A stretch of 58,949 bases of DNA from Oxalobacteraceae bacterium (GCA_021298555.1 JAJTGE010000021.1:1-58949); one strand, 5' to 3'; counted from the stretch's first letter, positions 9,402 to 18,388 are shown. The notes: generated by a model not told the origin, from the sequence alone. Translations and numbers: made by a program.

Positions 9402-10502
9402 TTAGACTTTATTGGCGCCTGAAGTAGCATTAACAAGATAGTTTTGCATGCGTGACTCTGCTACGGAGTACCACTGATTCTGCTGTACCTGGAATTTTTT
9501 ATAGTGTTCGTAGATTTTTTTGAAATTCGCATTTTTCGTCGCTTCCGCGTCCATGACTTCTTTGGCGGCTTTAAACGATGCATCCATTACACTCTGTGGA
9601 AAAGCACGCAGTTTTACGCCACGCTTTAATAAACGCGCGAGTGCTTGTGGATTATTTACGTCGTAAGTAGCTTGTACATGAACATGTGCTTCATAGGCTG
9701 CAGCAGTAACAGCAGCTTTATATTGTGCGGGCAGGCTTTCCCACTGTTTGGTACCCGTGATGACTGAAATATGGGAGCCCGTTTCCCACCAACCCGGTGT
9801 GTAGTAGTAAGGCGCTACGCGGTCAAAGCCCAGTTTTTCATCGTCGTACGGACCAACAAATTCGGCCGCATCAATCGTGCCTTTTTCTAATGCAGGATAA
9901 ATATCGCCAGCAGCGATTTGCTGAGGAACGACGCCTAATTTTTGCAGTATGCGACCTGCGAAACCGCCAACCCGCATTTTCAGGCCATTGAGATCTTCCA
10001 CGCCTTTGATCTCTTTGCGGAACCAGCCACCCATCTGACAGCCGGTATTGCCGCACGGCAGACTGCTGCTAATACCATACGATTTTAAGAAGTCTTGGTA
10101 CAACTCGCGGCCACCGCCTGCGTGATACCACGCGGTTTGCTGACGTGAGCTCAGGCCAAAGGGGCCGCAGGTTTCAAACGTAAACGCTGCATCTTTACCA
10201 AAATAAAAATACAGTGCTGTATGGCCCATTTCTATCGTGCCATTTTGAACTGCATCGAGCACTTGCAAGCCAGGCACCAGTTCACCCGCTGGGAAGGTAC
10301 GTATGTTGAACTTACCCCCTGTAAGCTCACCCACACGCTTGGCAAAAAATTCGACGCCACCAAATAAGGTATCAAGCGATTTTGGAAAGCTTGATGCAAG
10401 CCGCCAGTTAATTGTGGGTAGATTTTCTGCGGCTATCACAGGTGCTGCAAGCGCTGCAGCTGTAGCAGCACCAGCGGTCTTAATGAATTTACGTCGTTCC
10501 AT
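9402..10502 (-). CDS. dctP: TRAP transporter substrate-binding protein, DctP family (TakP-like)
   Basis: A 366-residue periplasmic binding protein for a tripartite ATP-independent transporter. The N-terminus MERRKFIK plus a hydrophobic stretch ending near VIAAE is a twin-arginine signal. Characteristic DctP sequence includes MRVGGFAGRILQKLGVVPQQ and DIYPALEKGTIDAAEFVGPYDD, close to the TakP class that binds 2-oxoacids or related carboxylates. AGGAG lies upstream of the ATG. It is a clear paralog of the protein at 23014-24096. No DctQ or DctM gene adjoins it, so it may share the dctQM membrane unit at 24280-26562 or rely on one elsewhere. It probably follows the dehydrogenase gene at 10602 in one transcript. 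Confidence 0.93.
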   Translation of the reverse strand: MERRKFIKTAGAATAAALAAPVIAAENLPTINWRLASSFPKSLDTLFGGVEFFAKRVGELTGGKFNIRTFPAGELVPGLQVLDAVQNGTIEMGHTALYFYFGKDAAFTFETCGPFGLSSRQQTAWYHAGGGRELYQDFLKSYGISSSLPCGNTGCQMGGWFRKEIKGVEDLNGLKMRVGGFAGRILQKLGVVPQQIAAGDIYPALEKGTIDAAEFVGPYDDEKLGFDRVAPYYYTPGWWETGSHISVITGTKQWESLPAQYKAAVTAAAYEAHVHVQATYDVNNPQALARLLKRGVKLRAFPQSVMDASFKAAKEVMDAEATKNANFKKIYEHYKKFQVQQNQWYSVAESRMQNYLVNATSGANKV

Positions 10503-10601
10503 GTTTGTCTCCTGTATTGTTATCGTTTTACATACAACATCAAAATCGTTCTGTGCTCGCGTGGATTAGCGGGCAATTTATCGAGTGGATTTGCGTATAT
10601 T

Positions 10602-11477
10602 TTAGTCGAGTAGGGTTTTAAGCACCGCAGAATCGTCGAGCTCGTCAAATCCGCGTGCGAGTGTGGCCTTGAAAATTTCTAGTGCATGTGCTGCCATAGG
10701 CGAGTCCGTACCAACTGATTCTGCCATGCGTAATCCCAACGCCACGTCTTTAGTCAGAATGTAAGCATAGGCGCGCGGTGCATAATCGTTTGCCAGGGCG
10801 CGAGGTAAACGATCATCTAACATCATCGACTGCCCGCTGGAGGCGCTCATTAATGCCACCATTTTTTCTGTATCCAATCCCATATGCTTGGCCAACGCCA
10901 CTGCCTCGGATGCTGCCACCAAATTTATTCCGGCCACCAGGTTATTAATTAATTTATAGCGTGCGCCATCGCCCAAGCGCGATCCCAGTCGGAAAATACG
11001 GTCTGAGATGGCTTGCAGCACATCGCTATGATGAGCTATCACGCTGTCTTCACCTGCGAGCATCAAGCTCATGGTGCCGTCTCTGGCTCGAACGGGGCCT
11101 CCAGATACGGGTGCATCTAGTACTGAAAACCCATGATTGATTAATTGCTTGCTAATGATTTCGGTATCGTCTGGCGCGATAGTCGACGAGATCATGATGG
11201 TTTTATTTTCGGGGGCTATCTGTGACACACCATTCACGCCAAAAAGTACCTGATGTGCTTGCGCGGCGTTGACGACAATGATGAGTATGAAGTCGGATTT
11301 TGCAGCCAGCTCAGCTGGGCTATCTGCAACGACCAAACCGTGATTACGAGCCGTGTTTTCTACGTCAGTACGGATATCGCGAATAACGATGCCATATCCC
11401 TTCTGTTGCAGATTCAAGGCGATGGCCATACCCATAGAACCAGCACCAATAACACCAATAGTTTTTATTTTTTTCAT
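10602..11477 (-). CDS. Beta-hydroxyacid dehydrogenase, NAD-binding (L-threonate dehydrogenase-like)
   Basis: A 291-residue member of the 3-hydroxyisobutyrate dehydrogenase superfamily. The Rossmann motif GVIGAGSMG lies near residues 8-16, the substrate-binding motif DAPVSGGPVRARDG near the middle, and the catalytic lysine in RYKLINNLVAG. The overall sequence resembles LtnD-type enzymes that oxidise L-threonate or 4-carbon sugar acids; the exact substrate is not certain. The gene precedes the TRAP binding protein and the SDR on the same strand, which suggests uptake and oxidation of a sugar acid. It is one of three members of this superfamily in the window (also 13937 and 48655). Confidence 0.9.
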   Translation of the reverse strand: MKKIKTIGVIGAGSMGMAIALNLQQKGYGIVIRDIRTDVENTARNHGLVVADSPAELAAKSDFILIIVVNAAQAHQVLFGVNGVSQIAPENKTIMISSTIAPDDTEIISKQLINHGFSVLDAPVSGGPVRARDGTMSLMLAGEDSVIAHHSDVLQAISDRIFRLGSRLGDGARYKLINNLVAGINLVAASEAVALAKHMGLDTEKMVALMSASSGQSMMLDDRLPRALANDYAPRAYAYILTKDVALGLRMAESVGTDSPMAAHALEIFKATLARGFDELDDSAVLKTLLD

Positions 11478-11610
11478 GATTAGGCTGTATAGGATCAGCT
11501 ACGCTCAAAGATTAGTCGCCCGTTAAGCGATCTTATTTTAGAGGTTAAAGGTTTATACGCCGAGTATACGGGTTCTTGAGGCCGACTAAGCAGCTGCTAC
11601 GAGGCCCGCC

Positions 11611-12357
11611 TTATTGCCAACGCCAATGATCGTGATGGTGTCCATGGCGATGGCCGTGATGTCCAAAGTGAAAAGATACGCCCGGTGTAGAAAATCGCGG
11701 TGTGCGGTAAAGAGGAGCAGCGTACATAGGTTGCGTATACATCGGTGCTACATACATAGGTGTGACATAAGTTGGTGTTACATAGGTCGGCGTTACATAG
11801 CTCGGTGTAGTGACTATAGGTGGAGCAGTCGTGATGGTGGTGCTGGGCGCGGGGGGTGCTGCGAGTATGGCTGGGGTGACGTTCACCGGTAAATAAGGCC
11901 CGGGATCATTAGGAAGTTGAATGCTGTATTGCTTGCCACCATACTCATAAACTACGTTGTAAGCAGTCACTCGATTCTCATAGCTTATTTGCGTGGTGCA
12001 GCTAGTCATTTGTTGTCGTACCGGCGCAGGTGCGGCTTCAATGCTATCGCCAAAAATAGCACCACCAATGACACCGGCCGCTGTGGCCAGGGCACGACCT
12101 GAGCCGCCGCCTATGCTGTTACCGATGGCGCCACCCGCGATAGCACCCATTAACGCGCCAGCTCCGGATTTGGGCGCAGCGGTAATGACTTGAGTTTCGC
12201 CGCACACTTGCCTTGGCTGGCTTACTTGAGTCACCACGGGAGTACTTGAGAGTACGCGTGCTATTTCCTGAGCTTGCGCATAGGCGAGCAGGGGAAGTCC
12301 GCTAAGTAGAGCAAGAATTAAACAGGGTAGGGTAGATGCATAATTTTTGGTATTCAT
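11611..12357 (-). CDS. Glycine-zipper envelope protein with Tyr/Thr/Pro repeats and His-rich tail
   Basis: Secreted or envelope protein of unknown function, 248 residues from the ATG at 12357, chosen because GGAGG precedes it closely; the frame stays open to 12399. A signal peptide ends near AYAQA. The middle holds a glycine zipper of the 2TM/Rick_17kDa type (GAIAGGAIGNSIGGGSGRA), which usually inserts in or packs against membranes. After a Thr/Pro-rich linker come about seven pentapeptides of the form (T/M)Y(V/A)(T/A)P, then a tail very rich in histidine (GHHGHRHGHHHDH). The tail suggests metal binding; that is inference. The gene stands alone between a dehydrogenase and an ATP-grasp gene. 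Confidence 0.75.
   Translation of the reverse strand: MNTKNYASTLPCLILALLSGLPLLAYAQAQEIARVLSSTPVVTQVSQPRQVCGETQVITAAPKSGAGALMGAIAGGAIGNSIGGGSGRALATAAGVIGGAIFGDSIEAAPAPVRQQMTSCTTQISYENRVTAYNVVYEYGGKQYSIQLPNDPGPYLPVNVTPAILAAPPAPSTTITTAPPIVTTPSYVTPTYVTPTYVTPMYVAPMYTQPMYAAPLYRTPRFSTPGVSFHFGHHGHRHGHHHDHWRWQ
11714..11818 (-). repeat. 15-bp tandem repeat inside the glycine-zipper gene
   Basis: About seven imperfect 15-bp units on the plus strand (for example 11759-11773, 11774-11788, 11789-11803), each beginning GG and carrying a TACATA-like core. They encode five-residue units such as TYVTP on the minus strand. Copy number is expected to vary by replication slippage without breaking the frame. Confidence 0.8.
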
Positions 12358-12467
12358 GATGCCTCCGTTTATGGCAGGGTTGACTTGCCACTCAACCATA
12401 GCGGAGGGAATAATTTCTGGATCGACCCATTACATTTGGAAACAAGTAAACCAGCGCTTTGGGGAAT

Positions 12468-13589
12468 TTAGTGCTGTTTTATTCGTGGAAGGGTAGTTCG
12501 CACATGCCGCAGCAGTTGCTTAGATATGCCTAAAATTAATCGGGATATTTTCCAGGGATCGATGACTGAGAGCCGCACCAGACGGCCACGCAAACCGCGA
12601 TCGAGCGCAAGGCACCGTAAACCTCCAGGTCGCAGTAGTGGGTAACGTGTGTAAGCGCGTGCTCCGACCAAACGGTTTGTATTTTCATGGCTGTGAGTAA
12701 TAGAGATGTACTTGAGGCTCTCCTGCACAAAATTCACGCCGCACCAGAGCGCAGCGCTGAGCGATGCCCAGTAACGTGGGTTCGATTCAATCAGATAAAT
12801 TTTTCCGCTGAGTTCATCGATACGCGCATCAATATGCATCACACCTTCGTAGCTGCTGGATTTGCAAAGTGTGGATGCCATAACTTCCAGAGTTGGCTCA
12901 GATAAAAACTCTATGACCGATCCACTCACCTGCTGCACGGCTACGACCTTAACGTGACCATCAACGGCTAGGAGGCTGATATCGATATCTTTACCGGCGA
13001 TATATTTTTGCGCTAACAGTGGAGTGAATTGGTAGTTAGCATTGTGAAGGATAGCCTTCTCTAGTTCAGCTGCAGAGCTAATAATTTTTACGCCTTCCGA
13101 GCCAGCACGATTGGTCGGTTTAATGACAAACGGAATACCTAAAGTTGTAGCAAGCGTAGAAAAATCCAATTGTTTTTTATTTTGAAAATAGCAGGTCGAA
13201 GGCGTTGGTAATTCTTGTTGTTGGCAAAACTGATGAAAGTGCCATTTGTCTTCAAACAGTGCGAGTTGTTCTGCACTCGGGGTGGGCGCAAGTGGTACGT
13301 GTAATTGTGAGCGCAGTCGGTTTAAAGCATGTGCCGCATCACAATCGGCAGCAATAATGCATGAGGATGAATTTTTTGTGCAGATGTGATGCAGTGTCTG
13401 AAGTAAATGATCATCATCATTCATCTGCAGGGTGGCGTACTTCCATTGTGAGCACATGAGAGACCATCGTATCGACCGAGTCGTATCATTACCAACGACT
13501 TTAATTGATGCACGACTAAAACTTCGTATCGCTTGCAGAACCGGACCAAGTACTTCAAGGCTGTTGCCGACGACGACGAAAGTGTGCAT
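12468..13589 (-). CDS. ATP-grasp superfamily ligase of unknown substrate
   Basis: A 373-residue protein with an N-terminal nucleotide-fold region (VVVGNSLEVLGPVLQAIRSF) and an ATP-grasp core: LGIPFVIKPTNRAGSEGVKII (about residue 150 on), the metal-binding end YLIESNPRYWASLS, and a C-terminal basic tail (about 60 residues, many Arg and Leu). Such enzymes couple ATP hydrolysis to carboxylate-amine ligation, as in carbamoyl-phosphate synthase-like or D-Ala-D-Ala ligase-like proteins. The substrate is not evident. GGAGAGG precedes the ATG. It is a single gene with its own upstream region containing a small palindrome. The basic tail may attach to membranes or nucleic acid; this is a guess. Confidence 0.75.
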   Translation of the reverse strand: MHTFVVVGNSLEVLGPVLQAIRSFSRASIKVVGNDTTRSIRWSLMCSQWKYATLQMNDDDHLLQTLHHICTKNSSSCIIAADCDAAHALNRLRSQLHVPLAPTPSAEQLALFEDKWHFHQFCQQQELPTPSTCYFQNKKQLDFSTLATTLGIPFVIKPTNRAGSEGVKIISSAAELEKAILHNANYQFTPLLAQKYIAGKDIDISLLAVDGHVKVVAVQQVSGSVIEFLSEPTLEVMASTLCKSSSYEGVMHIDARIDELSGKIYLIESNPRYWASLSAALWCGVNFVQESLKYISITHSHENTNRLVGARAYTRYPLLRPGGLRCLALDRGLRGRLVRLSVIDPWKISRLILGISKQLLRHVRTTLPRIKQH

Positions 13590-13936
13590 TTGCCTCTCCT
13601 AAAGTATGGATTATGTAGTTACAGCGCTCATGTTATGAGGCGGTCATAACTATCATTACTTTAGATAAGGTTCACTTACAGATCAGGTATTTGCTCAATC
13701 AACTACACGAGGCGGTGTGAGGTAGTTCAGTAAATCAATTACTAATTGACAGCACATACACTACGGGTTGCAGGTTAGGGTTAATACTAGGCGTGCACAC
13801 ACAGCTGAAAAACACGGCCATAGATTTTCTGATTTCCAGTCGCTGATTTCGGCATGACATAATCTACCTAATGCTGCTCGACTCTATAGTCTAGCGACTT
13901 TCATATCTGATCAATTTCCTCAAACGAGATAAACAC
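13590..13936. other. Divergent intergenic region
   Basis: About 350 bases between the divergent ATP-grasp and GlxR-like genes. Stops are dense in the frames I checked, and I recognise no RNA gene. It holds the palindrome at 13632-13650 and presumably both promoters; no convincing paired -35/-10 elements were found. Confidence 0.5.
13632..13650. promoter_or_regulatory. Palindrome, possible operator
   Basis: A perfect inverted repeat GTTATGA-ggcgg-TCATAAC, 43 bases upstream of the ATP-grasp start codon. Size and spacing fit a dimeric repressor site, but no regulator gene is nearby. Confidence 0.35.
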
Positions 13937-14830
13937 ATGAGCTCACACAAACAAAAACTTGGTTTCATAGGCCTAGGGATTATGGGCGGCCCCATGGCAC
14001 AACATTTACTGAAGGCTGGCCATCAGTTATTTACGCATACGCGCAGTGCCACTCCAGATTATCTTAAGCAGGAGGGTGCTGTCATCTGTGCCAATGCTAT
14101 GGAGGTAGCCCAGCAAGCGGATATCCTATTTTTGATGCTGCCCGATACACCGGATGTTGAACTAGTGTTGTTTGGTGATAAGGGTGTGGCGCAGGGTCTG
14201 ACCAAGGGTAAGGCTGTGGTGGATATGAGCTCGATCTCACCTATAGCTACTAAAGATTTTGCGCTGCGCATAGAAGCGATGGGTGTCGACTATGTTGATG
14301 CTCCGGTTTCAGGCGGTGAAGTCGGCGCCAAGAATGCCGCACTTACGATCATGGTGGGTGGCACCCCTTCAGGTTTTGAGCGTGTTAAGCCTTTGTTTGA
14401 GCTGATGGGAAAAAATATTACGCATGTGGGTGGTCATGGCGATGGTCAAACGGCCAAGGTAGCCAACCAGATCATTGTGGCGTTAAATATTGAGGCAGTT
14501 GCCGAGGCTTTGCTGTTTGCCGCCCGTGCAGGCGCTGATCCTGCAAAGGTCAGACAAGCATTGATGGGCGGTTTTGCATCCTCGCGCATACTTGAAGTCC
14601 ACGGCGAGCGCATGATTAAGCGCACCTTTGACCCCGGATTTCGCATCGAACTGCATCAAAAGGATCTCAACCTTGCGTTATCTGCCGCGCGTAGCTTGGG
14701 CCTTTCTCTGCCTAATACGGCCAACGCGCAGCAGTTGTTTTCCTCGTGTGTGGCGCATGGCGGCAAAGGTTGGGATCATTCCGCCATGGTTAAGGCACTA
14801 GAAGGTATGGCCAATTTCGAGATGGGGTAA
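13937..14830 (+). CDS. glxR: 2-hydroxy-3-oxopropionate (tartronate semialdehyde) reductase-like
   Basis: A 297-residue beta-hydroxyacid dehydrogenase closest in appearance to GlxR/GarR, which reduce tartronate semialdehyde to D-glycerate with NAD(P)H in glyoxylate and glucarate breakdown. Features are the Rossmann motif GFIGLGIMGGPMA, DAPVSGGEVGAKNAALTIM, and the catalytic lysine in AKVANQIIVALNIEA. The all-helical C-terminal domain is complete (HQKDLNLAL, then HGGKGWDHSAMVKALE), so this gene is a useful ruler for the shortened relative at 48655. Glyoxylate carboligase and hydroxypyruvate isomerase are not adjacent, so the pathway assignment rests on sequence resemblance. Confidence 0.85.
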   Translation: MSSHKQKLGFIGLGIMGGPMAQHLLKAGHQLFTHTRSATPDYLKQEGAVICANAMEVAQQADILFLMLPDTPDVELVLFGDKGVAQGLTKGKAVVDMSSISPIATKDFALRIEAMGVDYVDAPVSGGEVGAKNAALTIMVGGTPSGFERVKPLFELMGKNITHVGGHGDGQTAKVANQIIVALNIEAVAEALLFAARAGADPAKVRQALMGGFASSRILEVHGERMIKRTFDPGFRIELHQKDLNLALSAARSLGLSLPNTANAQQLFSSCVAHGGKGWDHSAMVKALEGMANFEMG

Positions 14831-14964
14831 GCGGTTAAATGGGCTGAGTGGTCGACACCTGTTCCAGTTTGGCTTATATTTCTGAAAAGTAATTAATTAG
14901 TCTCGCTCTAGTAGGCGGCTGTTCTGTCGATATCTCATTTTCACTGTACTAAAAACTAATTACC

Positions 14965-15942
14965 ATGGCTGATGCTGACCCAAAAACGGATGAAAATGGC
15001 GCTGAAGTTGAAGCGGTTCCAGTTGAACCCATCATCAAGTGGAAAAAGGTAGTCGACGAGGGCCATGCCGGAGCACACGGCGGAGCGTGGAAAATTGCGC
15101 TTGCTGACATGATGACGGCGATGATGGCCTTCTTCCTGCTCATGTGGCTATTGGGTTCAACCGATCAGGACTCGCGTCAAGGCATTGCAGAGTATTTTCA
15201 ACCCTCAACCCGGCGCGAGCCAGCGCTAGGCGAGGCGGCCGGCTCCAACGGCATGCTGGGGGGTGCATCTATCGTTGATCCTGAGGGTGTTCCTGGCCCA
15301 CCGACGCAAACTCAGTTGATAGAGCGACCGACTCCGCGTACCGAAGCCGGCCCTGGTGAAGATCAGGGTCCATCTGAGAAAGATAATCCCAAGGTTTCTA
15401 AGTACGGAGAGAATATCTCCGAACAAATGAAACAACAGATCGCCGAGCAAGCTAAACGCGAAAAACTCGATAAGCTGGAACAGGACATCAAAGAAAATCT
15501 GTCGAAAAATCCGCAGTTATCGGATTTGCAGAATCAGGTGAATGTAATTCGGGAACGCGATGGTTTGAGGGTAGAGATTATCGACAAGGCGAATTTTTCG
15601 ATGTTTGGCAGTGGTAACGCCAGCATGAGCCCACGCGCAGCGGCATTGATCAGTGAAGTAGCGAAATCAGTGGCGAGTATGCCGAACAAATTATCTGTTA
15701 AAGGCCATACCGATAGTTCACCCTTTCCAGAGGATAGTGAACGCACTAATTGGTCTTTGTCCATAGAGCGCGCCGAGGCAACCCGTCGTATGCTGGAAAA
15801 AGCAGGCATGCCCTCATCGCGTTTTGAGCGAATTGAAGGGGTAGCTGATACTGCGCCGTTTAATCCTAAGGATGTCAATGATCCGCGCAATCGCCGTATA
15901 AGCATCACGGTGTTATACAGCGATCCTCCTGCTGCGCGCTAG
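14965..15942 (+). CDS. motB: Flagellar motor stator protein MotB
   Basis: A 325-residue MotB-type stator subunit. After a cytoplasmic N-terminus (HGGAWKIALADMM) comes a single transmembrane helix with the proton-carrying aspartate at residue 48 (ALADMMTAMMAFFLLMWLLG), a long Pro/Gln-rich linker, and a C-terminal OmpA-like peptidoglycan-binding domain (VKGHTDSSPFP, then IERAEATRRML and the conserved NRRISITV end). MotB normally works with MotA, usually encoded directly upstream, but no motA or other flagellar gene is in this window. The start has no clear ribosome-binding site. The stop overlaps the convergent MFS stop in the shared tetranucleotide CTAG. Confidence 0.92.
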   Translation: MADADPKTDENGAEVEAVPVEPIIKWKKVVDEGHAGAHGGAWKIALADMMTAMMAFFLLMWLLGSTDQDSRQGIAEYFQPSTRREPALGEAAGSNGMLGGASIVDPEGVPGPPTQTQLIERPTPRTEAGPGEDQGPSEKDNPKVSKYGENISEQMKQQIAEQAKREKLDKLEQDIKENLSKNPQLSDLQNQVNVIRERDGLRVEIIDKANFSMFGSGNASMSPRAAALISEVAKSVASMPNKLSVKGHTDSSPFPEDSERTNWSLSIERAEATRRMLEKAGMPSSRFERIEGVADTAPFNPKDVNDPRNRRISITVLYSDPPAAR

Positions 15943-17201
15943 CTGCGTTTAGAGCTGAATGCCGCACTGGCTTGCTCGGCAGGAAATGCCTTAACCATCC
16001 AATAGTAAATACCTGCCCCGACCACCAGAGTTGACGCGGCGACATCCAATGACCAAGAAAAGCCGGTCGCAGTTGATGGCGCATGGGCAATCAACAGCGC
16101 AGCCAAAGGCGGACCACCAATTTGGCATAACCCAAATGATGCAGATAGCAAGCCGATAATGGCCGAGGGTGCTTGGGGATGCAAGCGGCGACCAACCTGC
16201 ACAGCAAAAAAAGTAATGGCAGTAAAAGGTAAGCCAACCAGCACCGAGCCTATGGCGAAGCCTGACAAAGTAGGAATCAAGTTACTTAATGCGATGCCGC
16301 TGGCTTGCATGAGATAGCAACCCACCAAAAGCAAACGTTGATCTATGCGAGTGGGTATGCGAGAGGCGATCAATGCGCCGATGGCAACGCCTATGCCTAG
16401 CAGAGGCCAGAAAAGATCTGGCCATGCCGAATCTGGTAACGCAGTTCGAGCTATGACGGGCAGGAAAGTGGCCGTAATGATGTAGCCAAAACCAGCAAAT
16501 CCATAGGCAATTGTTAAGGCGACTTTTTCGGTGACGCTACCGCTAGTGCTGATGGTTTCTTTCGATCCCGAGGCTAGCGCTAATTCAGCATCAGGATGCC
16601 CATAAGCTGGCCATACGATGGCTGTCAACACAGCAGCTAACAATCCAAATGCCAACCAGCCATGATGTGAGTGCCACTCAAGCTGCACCATCAGGCTGGC
16701 TAACAAACCACTGATGGCAATACCTACACCAGGCCCTGCATAGACTATTCCGCCCGCAGCAGGTGATTTAAGTCGCGATAGGTGACCCAAACACCAGCTA
16801 GAGGTAAATACGAAAGCCACAGCTGTTACCAGACCGGCGAGAAAACGCAACCAAGGCCATGCAGCGGGTTCATCGATGGCCATCATCGCAGTGAATACAC
16901 AAGTCAGTGCCAGCCCACCGCGCACCATGAGTGGACTGGGTAGCGGTGACCAGCCACGTTTGGCCCATAGGGTGGGTTGTAGCGAGCACAGTAAAGCACC
17001 CAACAAGTAGCCGACATAATTTGCGCTGGCCAGCCAGCTTGCACTGGCCAGGTCAAGCAGTTGATCGTGCAACATCATGGGCATGAGCGGCGTAAATGCA
17101 AAACGTCCTATACCCATGGCAACGGCCAGTGACAAGGTACCTGTCAGTGCGATGATCAGCGGTCGATTTTCTGCTGTGGCGTTGGTAGTTGGAAGAGTCA
17201 T
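15939..17201 (-). CDS. MFS transporter, YbfB/YjiJ family
   Basis: About 420 residues and roughly twelve hydrophobic segments, a complete major facilitator. It begins with the YbfB/YjiJ family hallmark GIGRFAFTPLMPMM in the first helix. Members are inner-membrane antiporters or uniporters of unknown substrate. I chose ATG 17201 over the in-frame TTG at 17219; neither has a strong Shine-Dalgarno sequence. The 3' end runs into motB with overlapping stops and no terminator between. Neighbours do not point to a substrate. Confidence 0.88.
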   Translation of the reverse strand: MTLPTTNATAENRPLIIALTGTLSLAVAMGIGRFAFTPLMPMMLHDQLLDLASASWLASANYVGYLLGALLCSLQPTLWAKRGWSPLPSPLMVRGGLALTCVFTAMMAIDEPAAWPWLRFLAGLVTAVAFVFTSSWCLGHLSRLKSPAAGGIVYAGPGVGIAISGLLASLMVQLEWHSHHGWLAFGLLAAVLTAIVWPAYGHPDAELALASGSKETISTSGSVTEKVALTIAYGFAGFGYIITATFLPVIARTALPDSAWPDLFWPLLGIGVAIGALIASRIPTRIDQRLLLVGCYLMQASGIALSNLIPTLSGFAIGSVLVGLPFTAITFFAVQVGRRLHPQAPSAIIGLLSASFGLCQIGGPPLAALLIAHAPSTATGFSWSLDVAASTLVVGAGIYYWMVKAFPAEQASAAFSSKRS

Positions 17202-17381
17202 CACGAAAGACAAATACAAAAATCTGAATGGTTTTTGGTGGGGGAACGTTTAGCGAAACAGCACACAATGTGGGCAAAGCGATGCCTACACTATGGCAGG
17301 TAAGTAATGCTCTCGTTTACTGTGGTTTAACCAATCACGATAGTTTTTTATTGATGCGAGAGCATTAGGTGTGACGTGTTC

Positions 17382-17867
17382 TCAGAAAGGTGCGTTGGTG
17401 GTGCGTCTGCAGCTTCCGGTAATCAGGTCAAGACGTTTTCCACCTTCAAGATCTACCCACTGTTTAAAACTGCCGTTGGTTCGGTCCAGAGTGGCATGAT
17501 CACCCAGTACAGCAAATCCATATTTTTTGAAAAGTGCCGGACGCGATATCTCAAGGATAGGTCCTTGGATTGTGAGACTGCCTTTGCGGTTTTCTGAAAT
17601 AGTGAACTCCCCTGGGTACCAGCCAGTTTTTTCATCGAGATTGAACTCAGCGGGCATGGTCATAGACTCGACTTCGAACGGTTGACCAAGGCCATTGACT
17701 GGACGACTGACCTCGACTTCACAAATGACGGCCAGCACGCCTTTCTTTTGAAAGCCAGACTTGGATTCTTCACCCCAGTGAAGCACACCCGTGGCTTTCA
17801 GCGCCCCCAGCACGGCACCAACAATAAGAAGGAGGATCAAGATCAGGCTTATCTTGGATTTGGTCAT
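17382..17867 (-). CDS. Membrane-anchored protein of unknown function
   Basis: A 161-residue protein with one N-terminal hydrophobic helix (ISLILILLLIVGAVLGAL), either an uncleaved anchor or a signal peptide. The rest looks like a soluble periplasmic domain with many beta-type segments and two cysteines (residue ~49 and near the C-terminus) that could form a disulfide. I do not recognise a family. The start codon overlaps the stop of the upstream tyrosine phosphatase as ATGA, so the two genes are almost certainly co-translated, a link worth using when function is sought. Confidence 0.75.
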   Translation of the reverse strand: MTKSKISLILILLLIVGAVLGALKATGVLHWGEESKSGFQKKGVLAVICEVEVSRPVNGLGQPFEVESMTMPAEFNLDEKTGWYPGEFTISENRKGSLTIQGPILEISRPALFKKYGFAVLGDHATLDRTNGSFKQWVDLEGGKRLDLITGSCRRTTNAPF

Positions 17868-18388
17868 AGCGAATCTCCCGTGTGTTTGGGCACATTGGCA
17901 TACAGGCGCTGCCGAACATGTTCTAGCAAACCATTACATGCATCTTCAACCAGGTCAAGCACATGTTCGAAGCCGGCTTCACCGTCGTAATAAGGATCTG
18001 GTACGACTGTCGCCTCATGTTTTCTGCAAAATTCAGTTAAGCGACGCAGCTTGCGCTGATGTTCTGGCGGACACGACTCTTGAGCCAAGGCCAGATTATC
18101 CCAATCCATGGCCAAGAGCAGATCATGCTGTTCGAAATCGCTAGCAGAAATTTGCCTTGCTCTTAAGTCAGACAAATCATACCCACGCACACGCGCATGC
18201 TTTTGACTTCGACTATCCGGTGGTTCACCAGGATGGTAATTATGGGTGCCGGCCGATGAAGTGAGGATTTGTTGGCTTAAGCCTTGTTCACTTACCAGAT
18301 GGCGAAAAACACCATGTGCCGTTGGGCTGCGGCAGATATTTCCCATGCATAGAAACAGTACGCTAAAGGTTGGAGAAGTAATAGCCAT
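17864..18388 (-). CDS. Low-molecular-weight protein-tyrosine phosphatase
   Basis: A 174-residue cytoplasmic LMW-PTP. The phosphate-binding loop CMGNICRS sits at residues 14-21 (nucleophile C14, R20), and the general-acid motif PDPYYDG is near residue 135. The family dephosphorylates protein tyrosines and in Gram-negative bacteria often controls exopolysaccharide kinases; no polysaccharide genes are near here. It is slightly longer than typical (about 155-165) through a C-terminal extension. It is translationally coupled to the membrane protein gene downstream. Confidence 0.95.
   Translation of the reverse strand: MAITSPTFSVLFLCMGNICRSPTAHGVFRHLVSEQGLSQQILTSSAGTHNYHPGEPPDSRSQKHARVRGYDLSDLRARQISASDFEQHDLLLAMDWDNLALAQESCPPEHQRKLRRLTEFCRKHEATVVPDPYYDGEAGFEHVLDLVEDACNGLLEHVRQRLYANVPKHTGDSL

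Noticed and set aside
11614-12193. Plus-strand open frames opposite the glycine-zipper gene
   Set aside because: They mirror the repeats and the His-rich tail; the minus-strand protein has a signal peptide and a recognisable zipper.
15534-15908. Open frame of 124 codons opposite motB
   Set aside because: Shadow of the OmpA-like domain of motB.
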